Positions 32,757 through 43,306 of a stretch of DNA of 64,000 nt are shown here, in pieces. This DNA is from Devosia sp. (GTDB lineage: Bacteria > Pseudomonadota > Alphaproteobacteria > Rhizobiales > Devosiaceae): the NCBI RefSeq assembly GCF_017744655.1, contig NZ_JAGIAW010000005.1, forward strand, positions 124,001 to 188,000, written 5' to 3'. Positions within the stretch are counted from its first letter, which is position 1. The number at the start of each line of letters is the position of its first letter. Position numbers and translations under genes: made by a program. Under the pieces are notes generated by a model. The model worked only from the letters and a program-made list of their open reading frames with translations. It searched no databases and had not been told where the DNA came from.

Positions 32757-32779
32757 GGCGGCCGGATCATCCGGCCGCC
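32757..32779 (-). terminator. Terminator after the lipoprotein gene
   Basis: Perfect 10-bp stem GGCGGCCGGA/TCCGGCCGCC with a 3-base loop, followed on the minus strand by TTTCGCTTTC. It is 28 bp after the lipoprotein stop and 59 bp before the rluB start codon. Confidence 0.65.
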
Positions 32780-32806
32780 GGAAAGTGTCAGGTCGAAAGC
32801 TCGGAA

Positions 32807-33505
32807 CTAGTTCTTGATTTCCGAGCCAAGCAGATTGGCCGAAGGACCGGTGCTGAGCATGGTCGAGCCCGGGCCGCCATTGCGCAGCGCCTTGCGGACC
32901 TCTTCGGGGCAACGCTGGTCGTTCAGCGGCACCAGCTCGCCGGCCGGCGTACGGCAGATGAGGTTGGCGTCACCCACGCGGGTAAAATATTCATCCGGCG
33001 GCAGATAGAGCGGACGGCTCGCCGTGCCGGTGACCTGCATGCCTGCAGCGCTCATACGCGCCGTCAGCGCGCGCGCTTCTTCGGGGGTCAGAGGACGGCC
33101 GGAAAGCGAACGCAGGTCAACGACCTTAGCATTGCGCAGGCGCTGGATATCGGCCTCGCTCAGATTGGACGTATCGATCCGCACGGTATTGCTATTCGCC
33201 GGCAGTTGCGCCGCAGCCACCTGGGTGCTCGGTGCCGGCAGGTTGTTACCCGACCGCGGCAGCACCAGCGGCGCACGCGCCGCCGTCAGATCTTCCTTCG
33301 GAGCGTCACCGGGGATGAGACCAACGCCGCGCGCCGTCGTATTCAGCACGTCGCGCTCAAAGGTCCCGAAATCAGTCAGCGCATTGGTGCCTTCGACCGT
33401 GGTGCAGGCGCCAAGAGCCAGCGTAGCTGCCAAGGCCAGCCCTGCCAGCACTGCGCGCGCCGCGGCCGAAATACGGCCATTGTGGCCGATCAATCCAATA
33501 CGCAT
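32807..33505 (-). CDS. Putative lipoprotein of unknown function
   Basis: A 232-residue protein. Hydrophobic N-terminus (AVLAGLALAATLALGAC) ends in a lipobox with Cys at about residue 34, so it should be lipid-anchored. The middle contains SNLSEADIQRLRNAKVVDL and TPEEARALTARMSAAG; two Cys in ICRTPAGELVPLNDQRC may pair. I do not recognise the family. It lies directly downstream of lspA, the signal peptidase that matures lipoproteins. AAGGGA precedes the ATG at 33505. Confidence 0.8.
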   Translation of the reverse strand: MRIGLIGHNGRISAAARAVLAGLALAATLALGACTTVEGTNALTDFGTFERDVLNTTARGVGLIPGDAPKEDLTAARAPLVLPRSGNNLPAPSTQVAAAQLPANSNTVRIDTSNLSEADIQRLRNAKVVDLRSLSGRPLTPEEARALTARMSAAGMQVTGTASRPLYLPPDEYFTRVGDANLICRTPAGELVPLNDQRCPEEVRKALRNGGPGSTMLSTGPSANLLGSEIKN

Positions 33506-33590
33506 GAAACGTCCCTTACGATAATGGCGGCGCTTATAGCGCATTTGAGGCCCTAAGGCCAGATTTGGGCAGCACAATGGTGCGCGAGCC

Positions 33591-34145
33591 TTAATCGGCC
33601 GGCTTTGCCCTGCTCTTCCCGAAGCCCGCGAGGTCAACCAGCAAGAGGATCACCCCCAGCGTGATCGCCATATCGGCGATGTTGAAGATGTAGAATGACC
33701 AGCTCCCCCAATGAAAATGGAAGAAGTCGGCCACGGCCCCAAAAATCAGCCGATCGAGCGCATTGGACAGCGCCCCGCCAATGGCAAAGGCCAGCCCCAG
33801 CCGCACCAGCGGCGCATCTGTCCGCCACCACCAGACCGAAAGCCCGATGATGGCCACCAGCATGATCGCGCCCAGCGTCCACACCGGCAACCCGTCCAGC
33901 AGCCCATAGGAAATGCCGGTATTCCACACCAGCACATAGTCAAAGAACGAGGTCACCGGCACGATCTCGCCACCCCGCCAACCGGTCATCGAGAACGGCA
34001 GGTAGCTGGCGAAGATGTCAACGCATGCCGCCTGCCCGATCGCATAACAATCGGCGGCGATATGATAACCCTTTTGCGCGCGGTCGAGCCCAAACGCGAG
34101 CACAGCCGCGACAAGCGAGGTGTAGATGGCAGGGGAAGCTTTCAC
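33591..34145 (-). CDS. lspA: Lipoprotein signal peptidase LspA
   Basis: A 184-residue inner-membrane aspartic protease with four helices. The catalytic Asp residues lie in GGALSNALDRLIFG and FYIFNIADMAIT, the two signatures of signal peptidase II. I chose the GTG at 34145, preceded by CGGAG; open frame continues upstream only through a repeat element. Gene order ileS-lspA is classical in bacteria. A lipoprotein gene follows. Confidence 0.93.
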   Translation of the reverse strand: MKASPAIYTSLVAAVLAFGLDRAQKGYHIAADCYAIGQAACVDIFASYLPFSMTGWRGGEIVPVTSFFDYVLVWNTGISYGLLDGLPVWTLGAIMLVAIIGLSVWWWRTDAPLVRLGLAFAIGGALSNALDRLIFGAVADFFHFHWGSWSFYIFNIADMAITLGVILLLVDLAGFGKSRAKPAD

Positions 34146-34149
34146 GACG

Positions 34150-34290
34150 CTCTCCGTCTTCCCTTCTCCCCTCGCGGGAGAAGGTGGCGCGAAGCGCCGG
34201 ATGAGGGGTATGCGGTGCTCGGGAATACCCCTCACCCGCCCTTCGGGCACCCTCTCCCGCAAGGGGGGAGGGCAAGGAGCCGAAGCTCCG
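34150..34290. repeat. Intergenic hairpin cluster between ileS and lspA, family B
   Basis: Several nested hairpins: CTTCTCCC/GGGAGAAG, GGCGC/GCGCC, then GAGGGGTAT pairing with ATACCCCTC, and CCCTCTCCC near the end. Resembles the unit at 54806-54932 in its CTCTCCC and GGTGAGGGG-like parts. It separates two genes expected to share an operon. Confidence 0.65.
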
Positions 34291-34294
34291 TCGA

Positions 34295-37276
34295 TTAAGA
34301 GAGCCCTGCTGCCGCAAGCTCGCGCAATGCCTGGGCATCGCGCAGCGTCACGTCGGGATATTCGGCATCGGACCCAACTTCGGGCAGCACCTTCCACGAA
34401 CGCGCGCAACGCGTGCCTTCGGCCAGAGCCGGCACAACCGAAACGCCCGGCACATCGTCGAGCTTGAAGGCTTCCGCCGGGCCATCGCCCTCGGAGACCG
34501 CGATCGCCGAAGTGATGGCGATTTCGGCGAGGTCCTGTCCCTCAAGTGCCTCGATGTAACGGGCGTCAGCGACGAAAACTTGCGGCGCCGCTTCCAGCGA
34601 AGAACCAATGCGCTTCTCGCGACGCTCGATTTCGAGCGCCCCGGTCACGACGCGGCGTATGCCACGGATGAGCTGCCACTTGTTGGCCAGATCCTCGTCG
34701 AGCCATTCCGCGGGGATGTCGGGGAAGAGCCGCAGATGCACCGACTCGTTCTCGCCCGGATGCCGTTCCAGCCAGCACTCTTCCATGGTGAAGACCAGGA
34801 TCGGCGCGAGCCAGGCGGTCAGTGCGTTGAACAGATGATCGAGCACGGTGAGCGCCGAACGACGCTTCACCGACGAGATCGGATCGCAATAGAGCGTGTC
34901 CTTGCGGATGTCGAAATAGAACGCCGAGAGCTCGATGTTCATGAAGTTCGACAAGAGCGAAACGACCTTGCGGTAATCGTATTCCTTATAGGCCGAACGC
35001 ACGCCCGCATCGAGCTGTGCCAGGCGGTGCAGCATCAACCGTTCAAGCTCGGGCATATCGCGGAAGTCGACGACATCGTCGGCTTTGAAGTGCGCGAGGT
35101 TACCCAGCAGCCAGCGCAGCGTATTGCGCAGTTTTCGGTACGCATCCACGGTCGTCTGGATGATTTCCTTGCCGAGACGAAGGTCTTCCGAATAGTCCGA
35201 CGACGCCACCCAAAGTCGCAGGATATCGGCGCCGTACTGCTTGATGATGTCCTGCGGGGCAACGGTGTTGCCGAGCGACTTGGACATCTTCTTGCCTTCG
35301 CCATCCATGGTGAAACCATGAGTGAGAACGCTGTCATAGGGCGCATAGCCATTGGTCGCGCAGCTTTCGAGCAGCGACGAATGGAACCAGCCGCGATGCT
35401 GGTCCGAACCTTCGAGATACATCGAGGCCGGGAATTTCAGATGCGGCCACTTCTGCTTGTTGCGCAGCACGAAGGCATGGGTCGAGCCGGAATCGAACCA
35501 GACGTCGAGCACGTCTGATACCATCTCGTAGTCCTCAACCTTGTAGGCCGAACCGAGATAGCGCTCAGCAGCACCAGCCTTATACCAGGCGTCGGCGCCC
35601 TCTTCCTCAAAGCTCTGGGCAATACGGTGATTGACCAGTTCATCCCGAAGGATTTCCGCGCTTTCCTTGTGCACGAAAACCGTGATCGGCACGCCCCAGG
35701 CGCGCTGACGGCTCAGCACCCAGTCGGGACGATCAGCAATCATGGCGCGCAACCGGTTCTGCCCCGCGGCCGGGTAGAACTTGGTCTTGTCGATCGCATT
35801 GAGCGCGCGGTGACGCAGCGTATCACCCTCAACGCCTTCAATGGCCTTGTCCATATAGACGAACCATTGCGGCGTGTTGCGATAGATCACCGGCTTCTTG
35901 GAGCGCCAGGAGTGCGGGTACTGATGTTTTACGCGGCCACGGGCGAAGAGCTTGTTCGCCTCGATCAGAGCCGTAATGACACGCTGATTGGCATCGCCCT
36001 TCTTGCCGTTGTCGTCGATGACGCGAGCGCCATCGAAGCCCGGCGCGTCCTTGGTATAAAAACCATCGTCTCCGACAGGCATTGGGATGGACGGATCGAT
36101 CCCGCGGTCCTGAAGCAGTCGCGTGGAAGTCATCCAGATATCGAAGTCGTCGAGACCGTGGCTGGGCGCGGTATGCACAAAGCCCGTACCAGCATCGTCA
36201 GTGACATGCTCACCATCAAGCAGAGGGACGTCAAACGCGTAACCACCGCCAAAGCCCTTGAGAGGGTGAGACAATGTCATACCGGAGAGGTCTGCGGCGG
36301 TGACATCGTCAACGCGCTTGAAGGTCAGCTTGGCCTTGGTCGCACTTTCGGCAGCGAGCTTATCGGCAAAGATCAGCCTTTCGCCGGGCTGCGGACCGAA
36401 ATCGTTCTGCGCGGTTTCGACTTCGTAGAGGCCGTAGGCGACGCGACCGGAAAAGCTGACGGCGCGATTTGCCGGGATGGTCCAAGGCGTCGTGGTCCAG
36501 ATGACGACTGAAGCATCGCGGAACTTGAAGTCCCACTCGCCGCGCCCGCTCTTGTCTTCCGCATGCTGGGGCACGATCGGCGACTTCGTCACCACCGGGA
36601 ATTTCACCCAGATCGTATCGCTCTCATAATCCTGATATTCGATCTCGGCCTCAGCCAGCGCCGTGCGCTCGACCACCGACCACATGACCGGCTTCGAACC
36701 GCGATAAAGCTGCCCACTCATGGACACCTTCATCAGCTCGCGCGCGATCTGTGCTTCGGCGTCAAAGCTCATGGTGAGATAGGGATTGTCCCACTCGCCC
36801 AAAATGCCCAGGCGCTTGAATTCCTCGCGCTGGATATCGACCCAGCTTTCGGCGAACGAGCGGCATTCCTGGCGGAATTCCACCACCGGAACTTCGTTCT
36901 TGTCCTTGCCCTTGGCGCGGTACTGCTCTTCGATCTTCCATTCGATGGGCAGGCCGTGACAATCCCAGCCGGGGATATAGGCAGCGTTGTGGCCAAGCAT
37001 CTGCATGGACCGGGAAACCAGGTCCTTCAGCGTCTTGTTGAGCGCATGGCCGATATGGATATTGCCATTGGCATAGGGCGGGCCGTCATGCAGCGTAAAC
37101 AGCGGCCGATCCTTGGCCTGCTCGCGCTGACGCTCGTAAATATCCATGTCCTGCCAGCGCTTGAGCCAGATCGGCTCGCGATCGGGCAGGCCCGCGCGCA
37201 TCGGAAACTCGGTTTCGGGCAGGAAGAGCGTGGCCGAATAGTCTTTTTCGGTCGCGCTTGCAGCGGTATCGGTCAT
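34295..37276 (-). CDS. ileS: Isoleucyl-tRNA synthetase
   Basis: A 993-residue class I synthetase. HIGH motif [13 protein letters not shown] near residue 75, KMSKS in [13 protein letters not shown] around residue 660, and editing domain CP1 between. The C-terminal zinc knuckle seen in E. coli IleRS is reduced: only one Cys remains in [20 protein letters not shown], a variation known from Rhizobiales. Length is within the family range. Confidence 0.97.
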   Translation of the reverse strand: MTDTAASATEKDYSATLFLPETEFPMRAGLPDREPIWLKRWQDMDIYERQREQAKDRPLFTLHDGPPYANGNIHIGHALNKTLKDLVSRSMQMLGHNAAYIPGWDCHGLPIEWKIEEQYRAKGKDKNEVPVVEFRQECRSFAESWVDIQREEFKRLGILGEWDNPYLTMSFDAEAQIARELMKVSMSGQLYRGSKPVMWSVVERTALAEAEIEYQDYESDTIWVKFPVVTKSPIVPQHAEDKSGRGEWDFKFRDASVVIWTTTPWTIPANRAVSFSGRVAYGLYEVETAQNDFGPQPGERLIFADKLAAESATKAKLTFKRVDDVTAADLSGMTLSHPLKGFGGGYAFDVPLLDGEHVTDDAGTGFVHTAPSHGLDDFDIWMTSTRLLQDRGIDPSIPMPVGDDGFYTKDAPGFDGARVIDDNGKKGDANQRVITALIEANKLFARGRVKHQYPHSWRSKKPVIYRNTPQWFVYMDKAIEGVEGDTLRHRALNAIDKTKFYPAAGQNRLRAMIADRPDWVLSRQRAWGVPITVFVHKESAEILRDELVNHRIAQSFEEEGADAWYKAGAAERYLGSAYKVEDYEMVSDVLDVWFDSGSTHAFVLRNKQKWPHLKFPASMYLEGSDQHRGWFHSSLLESCATNGYAPYDSVLTHGFTMDGEGKKMSKSLGNTVAPQDIIKQYGADILRLWVASSDYSEDLRLGKEIIQTTVDAYRKLRNTLRWLLGNLAHFKADDVVDFRDMPELERLMLHRLAQLDAGVRSAYKEYDYRKVVSLLSNFMNIELSAFYFDIRKDTLYCDPISSVKRRSALTVLDHLFNALTAWLAPILVFTMEECWLERHPGENESVHLRLFPDIPAEWLDEDLANKWQLIRGIRRVVTGALEIERREKRIGSSLEAAPQVFVADARYIEALEGQDLAEIAITSAIAVSEGDGPAEAFKLDDVPGVSVVPALAEGTRCARSWKVLPEVGSDAEYPDVTLRDAQALRELAAAGLS

Positions 37277-37395
37277 GGAACGGCAATCGGTTTTGGAAGA
37301 TTGGGCCGCCTTTTAGCAAGTGAGGGCAAAGGGGGCAAAGGTTGATTTTGCCACTCCGTCACAGGCACGGCGCGTGTCCGGGCCGTGGCAGGCAC

Positions 37396-38589
37396 TCACG
37401 CCTGTTGCAGAAGTGGCAGGATCCGCGCCCGCGCCATGGCGCCGGCATCGCCAAAAAGGCTCGCGCGCAGCTTTTCCGTCGCTGCCGCGTCGCCGCCACC
37501 GATCTCATAGGCTTCCATGATCGTCGCACTGATCTCGTCCGCATCCGCGGCCGCCGGATCGACGATGCGCACCGGGGCCATCTCGCCGGCGCGCCGCGCA
37601 TGAAAGAGGTGTTCGAGATGCTGGGGAAAGGCAACTTGTCCGATCCCCATGCCCAGCCCCATGCAGAGCGTGCCGTGCTGGCCGGAATGGAGCAGCAGCC
37701 GCGACCGCCGATTGATCGCTTCGAAGGAAACCGGCCGCGCCTCCACCGTCACGCCGGCCTCGGCGAAAAGCTCCCGCACTCCGGCCGTGGCGCCGGGAAT
37801 GAAGGCGCGCATCGGCAGGTCGAGGCCGATCAGCGCATCGACAAGCGCATGGTTCTCGGTCTCGTCGCCCGGAAAATAGAAGAAAATCTCGTTGCCGCTG
37901 CCATCGGGACGCGGCAGTTTTTCGCTGAGCGGCGGCAGGGGTGGCGCCTGACGCATGCTCCGATAGGGATCAAGACCGGCAATGGTGCGCGGCATGGCCG
38001 TGCTGCCGGCATAGATATCGGACAGTCTCGTCAGTGGCTTCACGCCATAATGGACCAGCGCCATATTGACCGCCCGCAGCAGTTCGTCCTCCGCAAAGAC
38101 CAGTTCGGCATATTCGGGCAGGAGAACGGGAAACCCATCGAGCCCGGCAGGCGGCACCGAATAGCCCGTGCCCACCGCGACGGACGGAATGCCGGAAATC
38201 AGCGCTGCCAATTGCGCACAGGGCGCGAAGTCGGCAATGACCAGCCGACTCTTCCGCGCCTTGATCGTCTCCAGCCACCACTTGATCTGGGCGATCAGAA
38301 ATTGCGGATTCCAGAAATTGAGATCGCCGAGAAAATCCCCCCAGGTCGCCACCTGCGGATCGCCCGCCGCCTCGCGCCGCGCCCGATTGGTCGAGAGCCG
38401 TGCACCCTGAAAAACGCTGTCGCAATAAGGCACTAGCTCGGCCGCGTGTTCCATGCGGCAGAGTGCGGCGTCGCAGATGGCATCGGCACCAAGCGCCTCG
38501 GCAATATCCCTCAGCGTCACCACATGACCGCGCCCGGCCCCGCCCTCCCAGGCCAGCAGAATACGCGTCCGATTGGCCTCAAATGCCAT
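37396..38589 (-). CDS. GT1-like (GT-B fold) glycosyltransferase
   Basis: A 397-residue protein with a UDP-glucuronosyltransferase-like layout: N-terminal WEGGAGRGHVVTLRDIA (glycine loop of the acceptor half) and C-terminal LLLHSGQHGTLCMGLGMG followed by GQVAFPQHLEHLFHARR, the sugar-nucleotide half with the usual His/Gly and acidic positions. No signal peptide. No sugar or lipid partner genes are adjacent, so donor and acceptor are unknown. It lies 119 bp upstream of ileS on the same strand. Confidence 0.8.
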   Translation of the reverse strand: MAFEANRTRILLAWEGGAGRGHVVTLRDIAEALGADAICDAALCRMEHAAELVPYCDSVFQGARLSTNRARREAAGDPQVATWGDFLGDLNFWNPQFLIAQIKWWLETIKARKSRLVIADFAPCAQLAALISGIPSVAVGTGYSVPPAGLDGFPVLLPEYAELVFAEDELLRAVNMALVHYGVKPLTRLSDIYAGSTAMPRTIAGLDPYRSMRQAPPLPPLSEKLPRPDGSGNEIFFYFPGDETENHALVDALIGLDLPMRAFIPGATAGVRELFAEAGVTVEARPVSFEAINRRSRLLLHSGQHGTLCMGLGMGIGQVAFPQHLEHLFHARRAGEMAPVRIVDPAAADADEISATIMEAYEIGGGDAAATEKLRASLFGDAGAMARARILPLLQQA

Positions 38590-38769
38590 GGCACGCGTCC
38601 CGCAGCAGGCCGATCAAGAAGCGCCGTCGTCGTCGAAGTAAGCGGGCGGCAATGCGAAACGGCATAGAGAATTCCCCTGCCTGAAGTCCGCGTCGCTCAA
38701 AAAAGTGATCGAGACGACCCCAAACCTCTGGATTGACCGGGATTTTTTAGTGGCTCATGCTGAAGGCAA

Positions 38770-38789
38770 CATCGAACACCTGTTCGATG
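38770..38789. promoter_or_regulatory. 20-bp palindrome before the LuxR-type gene
   Basis: Arms CATCGAACA and TGTTCGATG with CC between, all 9 positions pairing. Size and dyad layout are those of lux-box-like operators. It ends 33 bp before the regulator start codon. The remaining gap from 38590 shows no gene. Confidence 0.65.
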
Positions 38790-38822
38790 GGGCACGCGCT
38801 CCGCGCGCGATGTGGGTAGGCG

Positions 38823-39899
38823 ATGGGACGGTTCGAGGATATCCTCGGTACGATCCAGCAAGCGGCAGAGGACGAGGCGTCCTGGCCGGACATGTTGACG
38901 CGCCTCGCCGATTACCTGGGCAGTGTCGAAGCGACCCTTGGCGGCGGCGCCCCCGGTTCGCTGCCGCAAATTCTGTCGCCCCGGACCAATCCCGCCGAAA
39001 TCGAGCGCTATTTCACCACGTTCCATGACCGCAACACGCTGATGCGCGACATGATGGGCCATGCCCCCGGTGTCGTCGTCGTCGACGAGTCCCTGTCGCA
39101 ATTCGCCGATTTTCAGCGCGATACCTTCTACAATGAATGGTGTGTGCCCCAGCGCTATAACCGCGCCTTCGGGGTCAGGCTTGCCACCAGCACCGGCTGG
39201 CATGGTGCCCTGATGATCAACCTGCCCGGCGCCATCGAAACCGAACAGGTCGCCCGCTTCGAAGCCATTCTTCCAACGCTCACCCGCGCGCTCGAGATCA
39301 ACAAGCTCATCGGCCAGTTCAGCGGCCTCGCGCGCTCCAGCCTCGATGTGCTGGAACTCGCGGGCCAGGCCGCCATACTGCTCGACGCCCGCGGCATGCT
39401 GCTCGATTGCAATGACAGTGGCACGCAGCTCTTCGAGGACGGACGGCTGCGCCAGCGCCACGGCCGCATTTCCTCTGAGGACCCGGCGACAAACCGGCAC
39501 CTGGCACGCCTCATCACCCTCTGCCTGCAAGCGCCCGACCACACATCCGGCGGCCGCATGCAGATCCCAACGCCCCAGGGAACCCTGGGCGTGCATTGCG
39601 CGCCCTATCCCGGCGGCCTGCTTTACCCCGCCGGGCGCCGCCCCGCGGTTATCATCATCATTTCCGATCCGCAGAGCCGCCTGCGCCGCCGGCTTGCCCG
39701 GTTGCAGCAGCGCTATAGCCTAACGGCAGCCGAGATGGCCCTGGCTCTGGCGCTCGTTGAAACCGGCAGCCGCAAGGCCGCCGCCGATCGACGCGGCGTG
39801 TCGGACGCCACCGCCCGCGCCCAATTGACCAGCATTTTCGACAAGACCGGCGTGCGCAAGCAGACCGATCTCATGCGTCTCTTGCTGGCCGAGGATTAA
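38823..39899 (+). CDS. LuxR-type helix-turn-helix regulator
   Basis: A 358-residue regulator with a LuxR/GerE-like HTH at residues 295-358 (YSLTAAEMALALALVETGS, then SDATARAQLTSIFDKTGV). The N-terminal 280 residues are not an acyl-homoserine-lactone domain; residues 180-270 look PAS-like (ALDARGMLLDCNDSG-type pattern). Signal unknown. A perfect 20-bp palindrome lies just upstream, so autoregulation is likely. Its stop overlaps that of convergent ribF (TTAA). Confidence 0.83.
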   Translation: MGRFEDILGTIQQAAEDEASWPDMLTRLADYLGSVEATLGGGAPGSLPQILSPRTNPAEIERYFTTFHDRNTLMRDMMGHAPGVVVVDESLSQFADFQRDTFYNEWCVPQRYNRAFGVRLATSTGWHGALMINLPGAIETEQVARFEAILPTLTRALEINKLIGQFSGLARSSLDVLELAGQAAILLDARGMLLDCNDSGTQLFEDGRLRQRHGRISSEDPATNRHLARLITLCLQAPDHTSGGRMQIPTPQGTLGVHCAPYPGGLLYPAGRRPAVIIIISDPQSRLRRRLARLQQRYSLTAAEMALALALVETGSRKAAADRRGVSDATARAQLTSIFDKTGVRKQTDLMRLLLAED

Positions 39900-40870
39900 C
39901 CGAAAAAGCCGAGCTTCTCGTCCAAGACACCGATCGGTCGTGCGTCTGCAATCATCGCCCGCGCCTTGCGGCTATCGCGATCCATGGCGGCGATGAGATC
40001 GTCGAGCCCCTTGAACACTTCCTGCCCGCGGATATGTCCGATCAGCGCCACCGAAATGGTCTGGCCATAGATATCCGCGTCGAAATCGAAGAGATGCGTC
40101 TCGAAGGGTGGCCGCTGATTGTCGAACATGGGCTTGCCATAGGCGGCGACGCCGTCGAGCAGTTTTCCCCTCACCTTGGCCCGCACCGCATAAACGCCCT
40201 GCGCCAGTTGGAAACCCGTCTGGGTCATCGTATTGGCCGTGGGATAGCCCAATTCCCGCCCGCGCTGGTCGCCCTTGACCACACAGCCTTCAAAGAACCA
40301 GTGATACCCGAGGAGCCGGTTGGCCGCCGTCACCGCACCCTCGGACAGGGCTGCACGAATGCGCGAGGAGGAAATGACCTCGTCGCCCTCATCGACCAGA
40401 TCGAGCGTATCCACGGCAAAACCGAGCTCGACGCCTTTTTCGCGCAAAAAGCTCGGCGTGCCGCGCCGCTGCCGGCCGAAATGGAAGTCGGATCCGACGA
40501 TCACGCCCTTCACACCCAGCGCGCCCACCAGGAAATCAGCGACAAAAAACTCCGCCTCGATCTGCGAAAACGCCGTATCGAAGGGCAGGACGATGATGCC
40601 ATCGAGCCCCAGCGCCTCGGCCAGAGCCGCCTTGGCATCGCCCAGCGTCAGCCGGAACATGAAGGGAGCAGGCGCGAAAACGTCGCGCGGATGCGGCTCA
40701 AACGTCAGGATCAGCGCCGGCACGCCCGCGGCCCGCGCCCGCTCACGCAAAGCTGCGATAACGCGCTGGTGGCCGCGATGCATGCCATCGAAATTGCCGA
40801 TGGCGACATAGGCGCCCTTGAGCGCCGCGGGGAGTTCGGCAAAGCCGGAAAGACGAACGAAACCGCTCAA
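39896..40870 (-). CDS. ribF: Bifunctional riboflavin kinase / FAD synthetase
   Basis: A 324-residue enzyme making FMN then FAD. N-terminal adenylyltransferase motif VAIGNFDGMHRGHQ and C-terminal kinase segment GYPTANTMTQT with FDNQRPPFETHLFDFDADIYG. I favour the TTG at 40870, one base after the stop of the HAD gene, because it gives the usual N-terminus length; an ATG at 40912 would overlap that gene by 41 bp and lacks a good ribosome site. Confidence 0.94.
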   Translation of the reverse strand: MSGFVRLSGFAELPAALKGAYVAIGNFDGMHRGHQRVIAALRERARAAGVPALILTFEPHPRDVFAPAPFMFRLTLGDAKAALAEALGLDGIIVLPFDTAFSQIEAEFFVADFLVGALGVKGVIVGSDFHFGRQRRGTPSFLREKGVELGFAVDTLDLVDEGDEVISSSRIRAALSEGAVTAANRLLGYHWFFEGCVVKGDQRGRELGYPTANTMTQTGFQLAQGVYAVRAKVRGKLLDGVAAYGKPMFDNQRPPFETHLFDFDADIYGQTISVALIGHIRGQEVFKGLDDLIAAMDRDSRKARAMIADARPIGVLDEKLGFFG

Positions 40871-40871
40871 T

Positions 40872-41750
40872 TCAGACCGTCCACGAAAGACGCGGCAGGA
40901 AGCCGGCGACATGCGCCCGGCTCGGCGCGATCAGGTCGGCAATCGCCTGCGGATCGGGTTTTCCGAAAGCATCAAGCTCGGCCGCATGGATCGAACCGGT
41001 GATAAAAAGGAGATCGATGCCGAACTGCGCCGCCCCCGTCGCATCGGTGCGCACGCTGTCGCCGATGGCCAGCACGCGGCTCTTGTCGAGCGCCTTGCCC
41101 GCGGCCAGCTCGCCGAGGCGAAACGCCTCTTCATAGATCGGCTGATAGGGCTTGCCCGCCATCAGCACCATGCCCCCCATGGCCGCATAGAGATCGCCCA
41201 GCGCACCGCCGCAATAGATGATCTGGTGCCCATGCTCCACCACCCGGTCGGGATTAGCGCAGATCATCGGCAGCTTTCGCTGGAGCCAGTATTTTGCCCG
41301 CTCGCGATACATTTCGGGCGTGTCGTCATCCGTATCGAGATCGGTCACGACAACCACTTCGGCCTCTTCCGGCCCAGTACGCCGGAGGTCAAAACCTTCG
41401 TAAAGCGCATCGTCCTCGGTCAAGGGGCCGACGTGGTGAATTGCCTTCCCGCGATATTTCGAGATCATCGTCCGCGTCGCGTCCCCCGAGGAGACGATGC
41501 CATCATAGGCCTCACGCGGCACATTGAGCCGATCGAGCATGGCGACGATCGGCGGGGATGGCCGCGGTGCATTGGTGATGAGAACCACCTTGCCGCCGGC
41601 ACGGCGATATTGCACCAGCGCATCCACCGCCTCGGGGAAGGCCGAGACGCCATTGTGGATGACGCCCCAGACATCGCTCAGCACCGCATCATAGCGCCCC
41701 GCGAGATCGGCAAGGCCGGAAATGATGGGCAGGGGCGCGGCTGCGGACAT
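40872..41750 (-). CDS. HAD-IIA phosphatase (NagD-like, TIGR01459 type)
   Basis: A 292-residue haloacid-dehalogenase hydrolase. Motif I SDVWGVIHNG has the nucleophile Asp, motif II VLITNAPRPS, and motif IV GDSVRTD coordinates Mg. Rhizobiales relatives sit next to ribF as here. Substrate (a small phosphorylated metabolite) is unknown; coupling to FMN/FAD synthesis is inferred from the 1-base gap to ribF. Confidence 0.9.
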   Translation of the reverse strand: MSAAAPLPIISGLADLAGRYDAVLSDVWGVIHNGVSAFPEAVDALVQYRRAGGKVVLITNAPRPSPPIVAMLDRLNVPREAYDGIVSSGDATRTMISKYRGKAIHHVGPLTEDDALYEGFDLRRTGPEEAEVVVVTDLDTDDDTPEMYRERAKYWLQRKLPMICANPDRVVEHGHQIIYCGGALGDLYAAMGGMVLMAGKPYQPIYEEAFRLGELAAGKALDKSRVLAIGDSVRTDATGAAQFGIDLLFITGSIHAAELDAFGKPDPQAIADLIAPSRAHVAGFLPRLSWTV

Positions 41751-41838
41751 GGGTCAGTTCCCGTCTAAAAATGTCTCAGGCTGCTATGTGGCAGTTCGGT
41801 CCGGACGATCAAGCCCGAAACCGATGGAACTGTCGATT

Positions 41839-43113
41839 TCAGAGTTCGGCGCGGCGGCGCGCGGCTTCTGGACGTTGCGGAGCCGGCGGCGCCACGGTGC
41901 GGGTCGGCTCGAGCAGCAGGTCGGGACGAACCGGACCGGCCGGGGCGATGTGATTGCCCTGCACCAGCGTGATTTCGTTGTCGAGCAGCTCGACGATCTG
42001 CCGCTCGTCGGTCACCCCGGTCGCGAGCAGGGTGATGTCGAAGCGCCCCACATAGCTGGCAATGTCGGAGAGATGGAAGTCGGTATAGACCTCCGAGGAA
42101 TTGATGAGCTGACCGGCATTGACGCGAATGGTGCGCACGCCGAGCTCGGAGAGATCGGCGAAATTGAGCCGCAGCGACGAAGTATTGGAGAGCGAGAAGC
42201 CGGCGCCGCGGCGCTGGATCGCTTGCAGTGCCGTGCGCGCCGTCTGCATCAGCTCCTGGAACTCGATCTCTGCCAGCGTAAAGATCAGGCCGGTGGCAAT
42301 GACGCGGTTAGCATCGAGAATGGCGAGAAGCTGTTCCACGGCCGCGCTGTCGCGCACAGTGGCGCTGCTGAGCGGAATGTAGAGCGTGATCGCCTGGCCG
42401 CCGGTACGGGCACGGCGTGCAATCGCAACGGCTTCGTTAAGCGCCGTGCCGTCGATCCGCTGCAACACGTCCTCGCCACCATGGCGCGGAATGAAATCAA
42501 CGGGCTCGGCCATATCGCCGTCTTCGAGCAACAGGCGAGGCACGAGATCATAGCCGGCAGGACGCCGCTGCGGCAGGCGCGCGACAGGTTGGATATGATA
42601 GACAAGGCGCTGGTTGCCCAGCGCCTGACGCACCATTTCAAGGGGAATGATCGGCTCGATATCGCCATGCCGAGGCGCTGCCACCACGGGGCGCGGCGCG
42701 TCGCTCAGAAATCGATCGCCGGCGGGAACGGCCGCCGGTACGGCTCCCTTCTCCTCGATTTCGGCAACCGCCTCAGCCACCTGGCGGATCACCGTACCGA
42801 GGACGGAAATATCGGCCTCGATGGTCTCGAGGCGCTGGCCGGGATTGAGTTCGGAAAGGGCATTGATGCGGCGGCCGAGCACGGAGCCGGCCTGGGCATC
42901 GGTGGCGAGAAGGCGTGAAAGATCCTCGATACCGCGTTCGAGGCGCTTTTCCGCACGCAGCCGCAAACGGCGTTCGGAAATCAGGGTAGCAATGCAAACA
43001 ACGACCAGCGCAACCAGGATCGCTTCGGCAAGCGTGAACGACAAGGCGAAGTAGGATGTTGCGCCAATCGCAAAACCCGCAAGCGCGATAAAGAGATAGA
43101 CCAGAGCCTGCAT
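41839..43113 (-). CDS. Membrane protein with degenerate EAL domain (TipF-like layout)
   Basis: A 424-residue protein. Two membrane helices (residues 1-45), a basic coiled-coil-like stretch (48-115), then an EAL-like domain (about 165-400). The catalytic signature is lost: the EALLR position reads YDLVPRLL, the NLS and EITE positions read IPLSSAT and FTLAEIEF, and DDFGTG is gone. So it should not hydrolyse c-di-GMP. Caulobacter TipF, a c-di-GMP receptor in flagellum assembly, has the same layout; the assignment to that role is an inference. It diverges from a sigma-54 activator gene 193 bp away. Confidence 0.82.
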   Translation of the reverse strand: MQALVYLFIALAGFAIGATSYFALSFTLAEAILVALVVVCIATLISERRLRLRAEKRLERGIEDLSRLLATDAQAGSVLGRRINALSELNPGQRLETIEADISVLGTVIRQVAEAVAEIEEKGAVPAAVPAGDRFLSDAPRPVVAAPRHGDIEPIIPLEMVRQALGNQRLVYHIQPVARLPQRRPAGYDLVPRLLLEDGDMAEPVDFIPRHGGEDVLQRIDGTALNEAVAIARRARTGGQAITLYIPLSSATVRDSAAVEQLLAILDANRVIATGLIFTLAEIEFQELMQTARTALQAIQRRGAGFSLSNTSSLRLNFADLSELGVRTIRVNAGQLINSSEVYTDFHLSDIASYVGRFDITLLATGVTDERQIVELLDNEITLVQGNHIAPAGPVRPDLLLEPTRTVAPPAPQRPEAARRRAEL

Positions 43114-43306
43114 GGCATCCCAGGTTCAGATTGTGGCTAGATTCGACGCACCTGTCATACCATCGCCTCTGTGACGGAAAAAGCACTTACACCCGATCCT
43201 ACAGGTAAAGAACGGATTATTTACCCTGTTCGTCAACAATCCCCGCACCCGTCATGGCTGTCCGGCACCCGTCGGACGCCAGGCGAAACACTAGGATTTT
43301 GGCGTA

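Noticed and set aside
37277..37395. T-box leader before ileS
   Set aside because: No specifier loop or T-box bulge sequence seen, and this control is rare in Proteobacteria.
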